DNA from: Anaeromyces robustus
Taxonomy: Eukaryota > Neocallimastigomycota > Neocallimastigomycetes > Neocallimastigales > Neocallimastigaceae
Direction of reading: 5' to 3'
DNA: 59,539 nt
NCBI GenBank assembly: GCA_002104895.1
Contig: MCFG01000409.1
Coordinates: forward strand, 1 to 59,539
The translations under genes and the position numbers were made by a program. Positions 1 to 11,578 of the stretch are shown piece after piece; within the stretch, counting starts at the first letter, position 1, and every line of letters starts with the position of its first letter. Under the pieces are notes generated by a model that saw nothing but the letters and a program-made list of their open reading frames with translations, was not told the origin of the DNA and ran no database searches.

Positions 1-3000
1 AAGTATTAACGATGGCTTGGACGCAATTAAAAAAGGAATTATTGAAGAAGTAAAAATAGTTTTACCAGAATTTAAATTTACTGACGAGAATGAAATTGTT
101 AAAATTTTTTAACGACATTAAAAATCATACAAGTAGGAAAATTGTTCTTATTATTGATAACTATGATTACGTATTAAGAAAAAGTAACAAAATTAATAAT
201 ATAAAACAAGATGATTACTTAGTTTACTTACAATTCTTGAATATATTAGTAAGTGATAAATCGTATTTGGCTTTAGTTTACATGACAGGTATTTTACCTA
301 TCAAAAAATATAGTGATCAATCAGAACTTAATAATTTTAATGAATATTCAATGATATCACCATTTGGATTGGAAAAATATTTTGGTTTTCTTGAAGATGA
401 AGTTAAAGAATTATGTAGAAAGTTTAATATCCCCGTAGAACAAAATAATTCATATAGAAACAATAATGAATTATTAAATGATAGAGAAAAAAAAATGAAC
501 TTTAATATTATTAAAAGTTGGTATGGTGGTTACAAGTTAATTGATAGTGAAAATAATTATGATGTATATAAACCATGGTCAATTATAAAAGCAATTGAAG
601 ATAAAACTATTAGTAATTATTGTGATGAATTATCAACAATAGAATCAATTACTAAATATATTGAAATAAATTTATTTGGATTAAAAGACATTATATTTTT
701 ATTAATGAATTCGAAAAAAATAAAAATAAATGTAACATCGTTTAAAAGTGATATGATAATATTTAAAAATAAAGATGATATTTTAACTTTATTTGTACAC
801 TATGGTTTTTTAGGTTATGATAGTAATACGAAAGAAGTATATATACCTAATGAAGAACAGCGTATAAATTTTAAAAATTTTATCAAATCAGAAAAATGGA
901 AAATTTTAAATACCAAAAGAGATATTTTTAATCCTGATGAAGAAAACTTTGAAAATATGTTAAATTCCAAATATTATGTAGATAAAACAGAATCAATACT
1001 ATATTTAAATAAAAAAGTCAATACAAAAGAAAAATATATATGTGATTCTAGACCTGCAGGTTTTGGAAAAACAACAACAGCTGAAATGATTTCAGCATAT
1101 TACAGTTTTAAAGAAATAAGAAAAAGTATTTTTAATAATAAAAAAATCTCTAAAAGCGAAAATCAAAACTGGGATAAATATTTAGGAAATTTTAATGTCA
1201 TTAAATTAAATATGAAGAAATTCTTCGATAATGGGGTAAGTATTAACGATGGCTTGGACGCAATTAAAAAAGGAATTATTGAAGAAGTAAAAATAGTTTT
1301 ACCAGAATTTAAATTTACTGACGAGAATGAAATTGTTAAAATTTTTAACGACATTAAAAATCATACAAGTAGGAAAATTGTTCTTATTATTGATAACTAT
1401 GATTACGTATTAAGAAAAAGTAACAAAATTAATAATATAAAACAAGATGATTACTTAGTTTACTTACAATTCTTGAATATATTAGTAAGTGATAAATCGT
1501 ATTTGGCTTTAGTTTACATGACAGGTATTTTACCTATCAAAAAATATAGTGATCAATCAGAACTTAATAATTTTAATGAATATTCAATGATATCACCATT
1601 TGGATTGGCAAAATATTTTGGTTTTCTTGAAGATGAAGTTAAAGAATTATGTAGAAAATTTAATATCCCCGTAGAACAAAATGATACATATAGAAACAAT
1701 AATGAATTATTAAATGATAGAGAAAATGAAATGAACTTTAATAATATTAAAAATAGGTATGATGGTTACAAGTTAACAGATGGTGAAAATAATTATAATG
1801 TATATACACCATGGTCAATTATAAAAGCAATTGAACATAAAAGTATTGAAAATTATTGGAATAACTCATCAACAATAGAATCAATTACTAAATATATTGA
1901 AATAAATTTATTTGGATTAAAAGACATTATATTTTTATTAATGAATTCGAAAAGAATAAGAATAAATGTAAAATCGTTTAAAAGTGATTTGACAATATTT
2001 AATAATAAAGATGATATTTTAACTTTATTTGTACACTATGGTTTTTTAGGTTATGATAGTAATACGAAAGAAGTATATATACCTAATGAAGAACAGCGTA
2101 TAAATTTTAAAAATTTTATCAAATCAGAGAAATGGAAAATTTTAAATAAAAAAAGATATATTTTTAATCCTGATGATGAAAACTTTGAATATATGTTAAA
2201 TTCCAAACATTATGTAGATAAAACAGACTCTATACTATTTTTAAATAAAAAAGTCAATACAAAAGAAAGATATATATGTGTTTCTAGACCTAGACGTTTT
2301 GGAAAAACAACAACAGCTGAAATGGTTTCAGCATATTACAGTTTTAAAGAAATAAGAAAAAGTATTTTTAATAATAAAAAAATCTCTAAAAGCGAAAATC
2401 AAAACTGGGATAAATATTTAGGAAATTTTAATGTCATTAAATTAAATATGATTGATTTCTTCGGATATAGGAAAAGTATTAACGATGGCTTGGACTCAAT
2501 TAAAAAAGAAATTATTGAAGAAGTAAAAATAGTTTTACCAAAATTTAAATTTACTGACGAGAATGAAATTGTTGAAATTTTTAACGACATTGAAAATCAT
2601 ACAAGTAGGAAAATTGTTCTTATTATTGATAACTATGATTACGTATTAAGAAAAAGTAACAAAATTAATAATATAAAACAAGATGATTACTTAGTTTACT
2701 TACAATTCTTGAATATATTAGTAAGTGATAAATCGTATTTGGCTTTAGTTTATATGACAGGTATTTTACCTATCAAAAAATATAGTGATCAATCAGAACT
2801 TAATAATTTTAATGAATATTCGATGATATCACCATTTGGATTGGCAAAATATTTTGGTTTTCTTGAAGATGAAGTTAAAGAATTATGTAGAAAGTTTAAT
2901 ATCCCCGTACAACAAAATGATACATATAGAAACAATAATGAATTATTAAATGATGGAGAAAATGAAATGAACTTTAATAATATTAAAAGTTGGTATGATG

Positions 3001-3135
3001 GTTACAAGTTAACAGATGGTGAAAATAATTATAATGTATATACACCATGGTCAATTATAAAAGCAATTGAACATAAAAGTATTGAAAATTATTGGAATAA
3101 CTCATCAACAACAGAATCAATTACTAAATATATTG
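1..3135 (+). repeat. Direct tandem repeat, 1236-bp period (three units)
   Basis: The string AAGTATTAACGATGG recurs at 1, 1238 and 2474. The second interval is exactly 1236 bp (412 codons); the first is 1237 because of the extra T near 105. Identity is very high over most of each unit, with scattered amino-acid changes. Similarity ends in unit 3 around 3135, where the protein reverts to a different C-terminal version of the middle region. This indicates unequal exchange or tandem duplication within one gene. Confidence 0.9.
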
Positions 3136-3407
3136 AAATGAACTTTTATGGATTAAAAGAAGATATACTAAGATTAGTTAAAGAAAACAAAAAAATAAAA
3201 ATAAATGTAACATCTTTTAAAAACGATATGAAAGATTTTAAAAGTAAAGACGATGTATTTACTATGCTTGTTCATTTAGGATATTTAGGATATGATCAAA
3301 TAACAAATGAAGTATTTATACCTAATAAAGAAATACAAAATGATTTTTTAAATATTACTAAATCTGTAGTATGGGATGCTATTGCTGAAAAGTTAAAAAA
3401 AATCTAA
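1..3407 (+). pseudogene. Tandem-triplicated AAA-ATPase-like gene, 5' end outside window, frameshifted
   Basis: The family (AAA-ATPase_like, usually fused to a C-terminal PD-(D/E)XK nuclease) is expanded in anaerobic fungi; its function there is unknown. An open frame of 1105 codons starts at 90, but that ATG is artificial. The true frame enters from base 2 and is broken by a sixth T at 105-110, where the other two copies have five. Three near-identical 412-residue units follow head to tail. Each holds a Walker-B-like strand (IIDNYD, Asp at residues 23, 435, 847), a middle region, and then the start of the next ATPase (FNPDEENFE, YVDKT). Walker-A-like loops are at residues 320-330 (SRPAGFGKTTT) and 732-742 (SRPRRFGKTTT). 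Family members usually read IDEYD, so the usual Glu is Asn in every copy. The fusion joins the end of the middle region to the next ATPase start, so internal copies lack the nuclease. Copy 3 diverges near its end, from about 3135. Confidence 0.8.
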
Positions 3408-3853
3408 AATGCTTTTAGAAAATGTATAAAAAGAAAATTCAGAGAAAGTTGCAAGATTAATTGAAGAATATCATGATAATGTAGATAGTATGGAATACAA
3501 TAATGAGAATTCGTTTAAATATACAATTAAAGATGCTTTTTATGTAGCAGATCAATATTACAATTGCTATGAAGAATATAGTTCAGGTAAAGGATATGCT
3601 GATATAGCATATGTTCCAATTAATAGTAATTCTAATTATCCCGCTTTAATTATCGAATTGAAATACGGAAAAAGCCCAGAAACAGCGATTAAACAAATTA
3701 AAAAAATGAAAATATTATCAAAAATTAAGTCGTTATGAAAATAATATGTTATTAATTGGTATAAATTATGATAAAGATGTTAAAAGTACAAATGAATAGT
3801 ATAAGCATCATACTTGTATCATAGAAAGATTTCAAAAATTAAAAAGTGATTGA
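3403..3853 (+). pseudogene. Decayed PD-(D/E)XK (DUF1703-type) nuclease tail of the ATPase gene
   Basis: This is the normal C-terminal nuclease domain of the ATPase upstream, now out of frame with it. A slip in the A-run at 3395-3402 ends the ATPase frame at 3407. In the next frame the coding sense resumes with an in-frame TAA at 3427, then stays open through 3490-3738. It carries GKGYADIAYVP and IIELKYGKS, which supply the D...E-x-K nuclease residues typical of the family. Another shift near 3703-3720 and a TAG at 3797 precede a final stop at 3851-3853. With at least four lesions it cannot yield an intact nuclease. Confidence 0.78.
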
Positions 3854-3854
3854 T

Positions 3855-4018
3855 TATATTTTACAAATATCAAATATTTTTTAATATTATTATATTCTAC
3901 AAATATCATATATTTTTTAATATTATTATATTTTATTAATATCAAATATTTTTTAATATTATTATATTTTACAAATATCATATATTTTTTAATATTATAA
4001 TATTTTATTAATATATAT
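3855..4018. repeat. 36-bp minisatellite, about 4.5 copies
   Basis: A unit containing ACAAATATCA followed by TATTTTTTAATATTA repeats with a 36-bp period (matching bases at 3864, 3900, 3936, 3972, 4008), with small variations between copies. It starts directly after the decayed nuclease gene. Confidence 0.8.
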
Positions 4019-5078
4019 ATGGAAATAAAATTATATAAAAAATAAAAAGTAAAAAAAAAAAATAAAATAAAGATTGAATAAAAAAACAGTAAATAATTTC
4101 ATATCAATAAATATATAAAAAATATATAAAATATATATAAATATATATAAATGTATATAAATATATATAAATATCTATTAAATTAAGATTTTAAACCATT
4201 TTTTTTCTATCAATAGAAAAAAAAATATTATTTCTTTTTAAATGGTTATTTAAAAATATTGAAATATTAAGATAAAATAAAATAAATTTGAAAATGAAAA
4301 AAAAGTAAAAATAAATATCAACATTGAAATTAATAATGAAAAAAAAGTATTACGTTTTATAATATAATATAATATGATATAATATAATATAATATAATAA
4401 AATTTAAAATATTTCAAATTAAAATAATTCATTTAATATTTATATATATATATATATTCAATAATAAAACTTCTTATTATACATAATAAATAAGCTTTTT
4501 TTTTTTTTTTTATTTTTTTTTTTAAAAAAGGAAATTTCTTTAAATCAGTTAAAATTAATGTCATAAATTTTAATATTTTGTTCTTTTTAAATATTATTTA
4601 TAATTGTTTTAATTATTTATAACTTTTTTTTTTTTATATAATTACCAAATTTATATTAATTTTTTTTTTCTTATAAAATACAACAAAGTAATTAATTATT
4701 TATATTTGAGGTATATAGTATTTGTGATTTATCAAGAAATGGAAAAGTATCAACATTATATTCATTCAAAAGTTTAAATCCATATTTTTCAAATATTTCT
4801 TTGATATGGTTACTATATACTATTTATATACCACTTTCTTATTTATTAATTATATAAAAATTGGTAATATATATTATTATCATATTCTGAATGAGTATAA
4901 TCTAAGAAAACTTAATAAATAAACGTGATATTTATGTATAAAATACATAAAATTAATGGTTATATGTAATTTTTACATATATTTAAACAATATTTTATAT
5001 ATATTTTAATAATATTTTATATATATTTAAACAATATATGTTGCTTCATCTCAGTGATATGAAAACTCTGAATTTTAA
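4019..5078. other. AT-rich intergenic stretch with one coding-like relic
   Basis: Mostly A/T homopolymers and TATAA-type simple repeats. Bases 4700-4835 are less degenerate and share roughly 50 bp with 53520-53580 in the opposite orientation (GATACTTTTCCAT...AATCACAAA on the minus strand here). They look like a fragment of an old gene or repeat, of unknown identity. No complete gene was seen. Confidence 0.5.
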
Positions 5079-5258
5079 TTTAATATTTCTAAAAATATTA
5101 ATAAAATTAAATGGATTAAAAACATAAATATCAAATATAATTATAATAAAGGTCTAACAAGTGATTTATCATTAATTAAAAGAGAATACAAAGAAATAAT
5201 CCTATGTTTAAGAAATTTGGAATGTGAGAAATTAGAGGATTATTTCTTTAATTTTTAA
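5079..5258 (+). other. Short open coding-like relic, unidentified
   Basis: An open frame without an initiating Met runs from after TAA 5076-5078 to a stop at 5256-5258. Composition is coding-like (KGLTSDLSLIKREYKE, NLECEKLEDYF) but I do not recognise a family. It lies directly upstream of another coding relic and may belong to the same lost gene. Confidence 0.3.
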
Positions 5259-5260
5259 TA

Positions 5261-5558
5261 ATAATAAAAGATAAGAATGGTTGGTTTATATCACCAAATA
5301 CTAAAGGTTATATTTTTTCAAGAGCAGATAAAGATAGTTGTTTAACAGTTGATAAAAATAATATTAATGTAAAAAAAATGAGATGGTGGTGTTACCTTTG
5401 AATATACTAATAAAAGTTTATTTAAGAACTAAGAATAAATTTTTAACTGTAGACGATGGTAAAAATGGTTTTAATGTAAATATTAGAAATTGTAATAATA
5501 ATATTTCTCATAAGTATGGTCTCTTTGGAATAAAAATGTATTTCTTTTTTAAATATTA
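5261..5558 (+). pseudogene. Decayed gene fragment, possibly ricin-type beta-trefoil
   Basis: Two overlapping frames read as protein: 5261 to about 5370 (NGWFISPNTKGYIFSRADK, then DSCLTVDKNN) and, after a one-base shift in the A-run near 5375, up to about 5558 (NKFLTVDDGKNGFNVNIRNC, then a C-terminal GLFGIK). The CLTVD and late Cys/Gly-Leu-Phe pattern recalls ricin-like lectin repeats, but this is weak. No start codon, one frameshift: a relic. Confidence 0.4.
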
Positions 5559-7073
5559 ATAAATTTCAAATAGTATGATAATAAATTATAACAATATTAT
5601 ATACTCGCTTATTAAATATATATAATCAACATTAAAAAAAAAATCTACTTAATTTAAAACTATCATATTTTACGTTTAGGTTTATTAAATTATTTATTTA
5701 GATTATTCAAATATTATCTTATCTTATTTATAAATATAAATAAGAAAATAGTAAATTTTTATTATTAATAGATTTATATATAATTAATAATAAAATAAAA
5801 ATAAAATAGTTTTTTTTTTTAATTATTAAGTAATATTATTATTATGATTAATGAAAAAAAAAGTTAACTAATATAGGATAATTTTAATAAAATTTCTACA
5901 TTTTACAATGTATTTTTGGATTTTTTCTGTGAAAAGGACAAGAAAAATAATCTATCAATTCAAATCGAACTCAATAAAAGAAAATAATAAATTAAAAACT
6001 TTATTTCATATTAAAAATAAATTAAGAAATTAATATAAAAAAAAAATGAATCATCAATTTTTTTTTTTTTTTTTTTGCTCGAGAAAATAAAAATTAAAAA
6101 AAAAAAAAAAAAAACAACAACAAAATAATTATAAAAATGAAAAACTTTTTTTAATAATAATAAATAATAATAAATAATTAATAATAATTAATAATTAATA
6201 ATTAATAATTAATAATAAAATTTTGCATAATATAATATAAAATATAAAATCATATTATGATTTAAAATCATATTATAATATATTGTAATATAATATAAAA
6301 TATAAAAATTTTTAAATAAAATAAATAATAATATTGATATTTTTAAATAGATTAAAAAAAAATTAAAATTAAAATTTAAAATTTTGATTAAATAATAAAT
6401 TTTTTTGTAATTACATTTTTGAGGTTTATGAACATTTTTTTTAAATAAATATTTTATATTAATATTAAAAAAAAATGTTTTCTTTTTTTCCCTTTTTTTA
6501 ATTTTTTTTATTTTTTTCTTTTTCTTTTTCCCTTTTTTTAATTTTTTTTATTTTTTTCTTTTTCTTTTTCCCTTTTTTTATTTTTTTTCTATTTTATTTT
6601 ATTAATAAAATTTTTTTATTATTATTAATTTAATTTAATTTAATGTAATAAAAACATAAATTTATGTAAAATTTGTTATTTTTTTTTTTTTATGTATCAA
6701 AAATGTTTTCCATGAAAAATGATTACATGTAATTAGAATAATTAGAATAATTATTATTATTAGAATAATTAGAATAATTAGAATAATAATTTAGAATAAA
6801 TATTGTATGTAAATTTTCCTAAACATTTTTTATAGGAATGATGTTCTTTTTTTTTTTTTTTTTTGTATTTTAATTAAATGATGATATAAATTAATAATAA
6901 AAAAGAAAAAAAGAAAAAAATTAAATTAAATTTAATATAAAATAAATTATTAAAATTGTTATAAATTCTTATCTTTTTTTATTTTTTTTTATTTTTTTTA
7001 CTTTTTTTCATTTGTTTTTTCTTTTCTTTTTTTTTTAAAAAAAAAATAAAAATAAAAACAAATAACTTTAAAA

Positions 7074-7108
<35 letters not shown>

Positions 7109-7231
7109 AATAAAATAATAATAATAATGTTATAAAAAAATAAAAAAATTCTTTAATAAAATAAAATAAAATTAAATAAAAAATAAAATAAAATATATAT
7201 AAATAACAATAGAATAATTAATATAATAAAA
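5559..7231. repeat. Low-complexity intergenic region
   Basis: No coding potential seen. Contents include TAATAA-type repeats around 6150-6230; a 40-bp polypyrimidine tandem (CCTTTTTTTA...CTTTTTC) in about 2.5 copies at 6491-6590; AATTAGAATA repeats at 6730-6790; and (AAAT)n at 7077-7108. The last 150 bases are the likely promoter/5'UTR of the CotH-dockerin gene, with no specific element I can name. Confidence 0.6.
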
Positions 7232-9772
7232 ATGTTAATAAAAATAAAAATAATAGTATTATTTTTTTTAGGTAAAATATAATATATATTTATAGTCATT
7301 TTTTATTATTATCTAATTTTATTTTTATTTTTATTTTTTATTTTATATTTATTTTTAATTTATTTTTTTTATTTTTTAACTTATTATATTTATATTATAA
7401 ATTATATATATATATAAATAAAGTTTATTATGTTTCCGCTATCACACCATTTATTGGAGAAGGTAAACGGGCTAAATTTTTTGAATTAATGGATGATGAA
7501 ATTCCAATATTTAGAATCCATATAACCGAGGAAAATTTTAATGAATTAATAAAAAATGCTCAAACAAGTATTAATATGGGTGATATAGGTGATTTAGGTG
7601 ATTTTGGTGATAAGGGAGATATGGGAAAAGGAAGTCTTAATATCTTTGGTGAAAAATACACTATTAATAATGCTACAATGATAGTTGAAATTAATGGGTA
7701 ATTTTTTTTTATTTTATTTTATTTTATTTATTTATATATATATTTATCTGTATAATACCTTTTATTTTATATCTATAATATTATTAATATAAAGTTTTTA
7801 TTTTCATTCTTTTATTACCATATAATACCTTTTTTTTTTTTCATATCTATAATATTATTAATAATATTATTTTTTCATTTTTTATTACCTTTTTATTACA
7901 TAAATATATAAATATGTCTTTTTTTATATTTCAAATATTTTTATTATTTATTAATTTAATATTATTTTTATGTATCATAATTTTTTATTTTAATATTATT
8001 AATAATTATTAACGTTATTTTTTTTTTGTTATTTTTTTTATATTTGTTTTTTTTTTGTTTTTTTTTTTATATTTTTTATTTTTTTAATTTCCTTTATTTA
8101 TATATGTACCATCCATCTATATATAAAATATAGAAAAAAGGAATCATTTAATTCAGTTAAATTTTCTATAGGAGGAAGTTCTTCACGTATTTATGGTAGA
8201 CAAGCTTTTAATCTTAAAATTAAAGATAAAAAAAAGGATTTATATGGTCGTAAACAATTTAGAATTCGTTCTGATGCTCGTGAAGCTACTTATTTAAGAT
8301 CAAAATTATCCTGTGATATGCATAATCGTTTAAATCTTTTATCTATTGCTGCTAATTATATGTTATTATATATTAATGATCAATATTTTGGTATTTATAT
8401 TATAATGGATGCTCCAAAAGAATCATGGGCTAAATTAGAATTTAATGATGAAAATTCAAAAAATTTATATAAATGTAAAAATGGTGGAGCCATTTTATCC
8501 GGGATATCAACAGCGAATACTTGTAAAAATGAAAATGATAAAATTACGGAGAATTCGGAATGGCTTGAATTTTTAGATAGGGTTGAAAAAGCTCAAAGTC
8601 CAGATGAGATTGAAGATATTTTTGATATTGATCAATTTTTATATGAATTAGTATTTGAGTATTTAACCGGTTCATGGGATCATTTTCTTAATGCTGCCCA
8701 TAATTTTAGTATGTATAAAAATCCAAAAAATGGTAAATGGACCATTATTTATTATGATTTTGATGCAGATATAGGTCAAGATGTTTATAGTATAGAAATG
8801 GATTTAAATCCTAGTTCTAATGATAATGATCATAATAAACCTAATGTTAAAGATTATATAGAATGTACTTTTAAAGAATGGGCCAATAAACCTCCTCAAT
8901 GGACTAATCAATCACGTCATATTCTTGATCTTTTAGTTTTTAATAATACTACACGTTTTGATAATATACTTCAAAAATTTGTAAAGGAAGTTTTTAATCC
9001 AAGTACTCTTTACCCTCATATTGATGAATTAAAAAAATTTATAAAACCTCATATATTAAAAGATAAAACTCCAAATGAAAATGGAAAATGTCCAGGAGTA
9101 ATTAATGAATTTGGATCGGATTATACTTTTGAACAATGGGATGCTAATAGTGAATTTACTTCTATATCTGGTAGTTTTGGTATTAAATATTGGATTCTTG
9201 CTAAATACAGATATATTTGTAAAAGTTATGGAATGGAATGTGATCCAATATATATGGATGAAAATTATAATTATCCTGTTAATAAAGAAATTGAAGGTAA
9301 TCCATTAGATTCATGGATTACCAATAATAAAAATAATAATAATGATAATAATGATAATATCAATAATAATAATATCAATAATAATATTAATAATAATGGT
9401 GATGATGATAAAAATGATAAAGATAAAGATGATATTAATCCATCACAAAGTTCAGAACCAGGAAAAAAAGAAGAACCAGTCTATAAATGTTGGTCTGAAC
9501 TTATTGGATATCCATGTTGTTCAGAAGGAAATAATATGGTATATGGTCATGATGATTATGGGGATTGGAGTTACGATTTTCAAAAGAATATATGGTGTGG
9601 TCTTGATGCCTATCATGAACCAATAAATGATGAAGAATGTTGGTCAGAAATTTTTGGTTATCCATGTTGTAAAAGTTGTGTTGTTTATGAAGAAGAAGAA
9701 GAATATGGTAAATGGGGTTATGAAAATAATCAATGGTGTGGTATTCAATCTTTCTGTAATTCTTCAAAATAA
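7232..9772 (+). CDS. Secreted CotH-family protein with two C-terminal fungal dockerins (3 exons)
   Basis: Proposed exons are 7232-7271, 7424-7697 and 8134-9772, joined in frame (1953 nt, 650 aa). Exon 1 supplies a hydrophobic signal peptide continuing into exon 2 (LFFLVYYVSA). The CotH (spore-coat H kinase-like) fold follows: IPIFRIHI, then the conserved GGSSSRIYGRQAF spanning the start of exon 3, RSDAREATYLRSKLSCD, and the putative catalytic region SWDHFLNAAHNF...YYDFDADIG, where SWD and DFD are the positions expected for catalytic/metal-binding Asp. An Asn/Asp-rich linker (about 9320-9440) leads to two CBM10-like dockerins, CWSELIGYPCC...WCG and CWSEIFGYPCC...WCG. Such dockerins attach proteins to the fungal cellulosome; dockerin-bearing CotH proteins are known in gut fungi, but their substrate is not established. 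The exon 1 assignment is inferred from frame and splice sites. Confidence 0.85.
7272..7423 (+). other. Intron 1 of the CotH-dockerin gene
   Basis: GTAAAA donor after a phase-1 base, AAAG acceptor; 152 bp. Joining restores codon GTT and an open frame from the signal peptide into exon 2. Confidence 0.75.
7698..8133 (+). other. Intron 2 of the CotH-dockerin gene
   Basis: GTAATT donor and ATAG acceptor; 436 bp of T-rich DNA. It is phase 2, and joining gives a Gly codon and links the VEIN end of exon 2 to KKESFNSVKF of exon 3, continuing into the conserved CotH core. Confidence 0.8.
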
Positions 9773-10602
9773 ATTATATATATATACAACATATATAACA
9801 TATAATATATATACATTTTTTTTAAAATAAAATAAAAAAAATTAAAACTAAAAAATAATAAAATTATAAATAAAAAATAAATATATATAAATAAATAAAT
9901 AAATAAATAAATAAAAAAAATAAATAAAAAATGTTAATAAAAATTATAGATAAAATGTTAAGAAGGAATATGTAAAACATAAAATAACATAAAGTAAAAT
10001 TAAATTAAAATAAAAAACTAAATTAAATTAAATTAATTATATATAAATAAAAATAAAAATAAAAAAATATATAAAATAAAATAAAATAAAATAAAATAAA
10101 ATAAAATAAAATTAATAAATAAAAAAATAAAATATAAATAAAAATATATTATATATATTTTTTGTTAATTTTCATTTTCATTATTATTTTAATCTTTATT
10201 ATTATTCATTATTATTATTATTTTTATTATTCTTGTATTAATTAAAATTTTTCCATTATACAATGTTTTCTTTTTTATTTTCTCAAGCTTTTTTATTTTT
10301 TTTTTTTTATATACAAGATTATTTAAAATATTTAATTTTTTTTAAAAGAGTAATATTATTTTTAATATTTAATAGTTATTAATTTTTATTTTAAAATTTA
10401 ATAAAAGTTAACTTTTTCTTCTTTCTTTCTTTTTTTAAAACTATTAATAAAAATTTACTTTACATTGTGTAAAAATTACATATATATGAAATTTTAATTT
10501 AGGATTAAAAAAAATAATTATAACTATTTATAATAAATATAATAAATATCAGGTATAAATTATTTTTTCTTTCTTATTTATTTTTTTTATACAAAATTTT
10601 AT
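9773..10602. other. AT-rich intergenic region after the CotH-dockerin gene
   Basis: Contains the gene's 3'UTR and (AAAT)/(AAATA) runs. No gene recognised; no terminator motif distinguishable from background. Confidence 0.5.
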
Positions 10603-10783
10603 ATAAAATAAAATAAAATAAAATAAAATAAAATAAAATAAAATAAAATAAAATAAAATAAAATAAAATAAAATAAAATAAAATAAAATAAAATAAAATA
10701 AAAAAGTAAAATAAAATAAAATAAAATAAAATAAAATAAAATAAAATAAAATAAAATAAAATAAAATAAAATAAAATAAAATA
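10603..10783. repeat. (TAAAA)n microsatellite
   Basis: About 36 copies of the pentanucleotide, interrupted once near 10700 (AAAAAGTAAAAT). The same motif on the opposite strand forms the larger array at 52454-52790. Confidence 0.95.
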
Positions 10784-10925
10784 ATTATTATTTATAATTT
10801 ATGGTTTCCTTGAAAAATATAAATCCATTCATAAAATGGTATAAAAAAAGAAAAAAAAATTAGTTAAAAATGAATTCTAAAATTATTATTTTTTTTTCTT
10901 TATTATTTACTCTTACTTTATTTAA

Positions 10926-11145
10926 TAAATATTTTATTTTATTTTATTTTTTATATAGTTCATTATATATTTTTTACTTCACTATTTATATAAATATTTT
11001 ATTTTATTTTATTTTTTATATAGTTCATTATATATTTTTTACTTCACTATTTATATAAATATTTTATTTTATTTTATTTTTTATATAGTTCATTATATAT
11101 TTTTTACTTCACTATTTATATAAATATTTTATTTTATTTATTATT
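10926..11145. repeat. 65-bp tandem repeat, about 3.3 copies
   Basis: TAGTTCATTATATA recurs at 10956, 11021 and 11086, exactly 65 bp apart. Each unit combines an ATTTT run with TTTTTTACTTCACTATTTAT. Small open frames here are only repeat translations. Confidence 0.9.
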
Positions 11146-11546
11146 TCTATTAACAATAAAAATATTTATTTTATAATATATATGTATATTTTTCATAAAT
11201 ACTATTAAGAATATTTATTTCATTTTGTTTTTTTATATTATACTAGATATTATAGAAAAAGGTAAAAATCAGTCTAATAAATAAATAAATAAATTTTTTT
11301 TTTTATTTTAACTATTACTTTATTATTTTATTATTTAATTATTTAATTACTCATAATAAGAATAATAAAAAAAAAAATGAGACATAACATATTTATTAAG
11401 TATTCATGTATTCATGTGTTCAAGTGCTCAAGTGTTCAAGTGTTCAATAATAATTTAATTTATTTAATATAATAAAAAAAATTTAATTATTTATTTATTT
11501 ATTATTTATTTATTTATTTATTTATTATTTATTTATTTATTTATTT

Positions 11547-11578
<32 letters not shown>

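Noticed and set aside
1163-2590. Two near-identical minus-strand 63-codon frames
   Set aside because: Antisense of the tandem ATPase units, one per repeat.
3855-4018. CRISPR-like array of 36-bp units
   Set aside because: Units are contiguous without unique spacers, in a eukaryotic genome: a minisatellite.
9342-9830. Overlapping small frames within the CotH-dockerin gene
   Set aside because: Shadows of the dockerin region in other frames; compositions are Ile/Met/Val runs.
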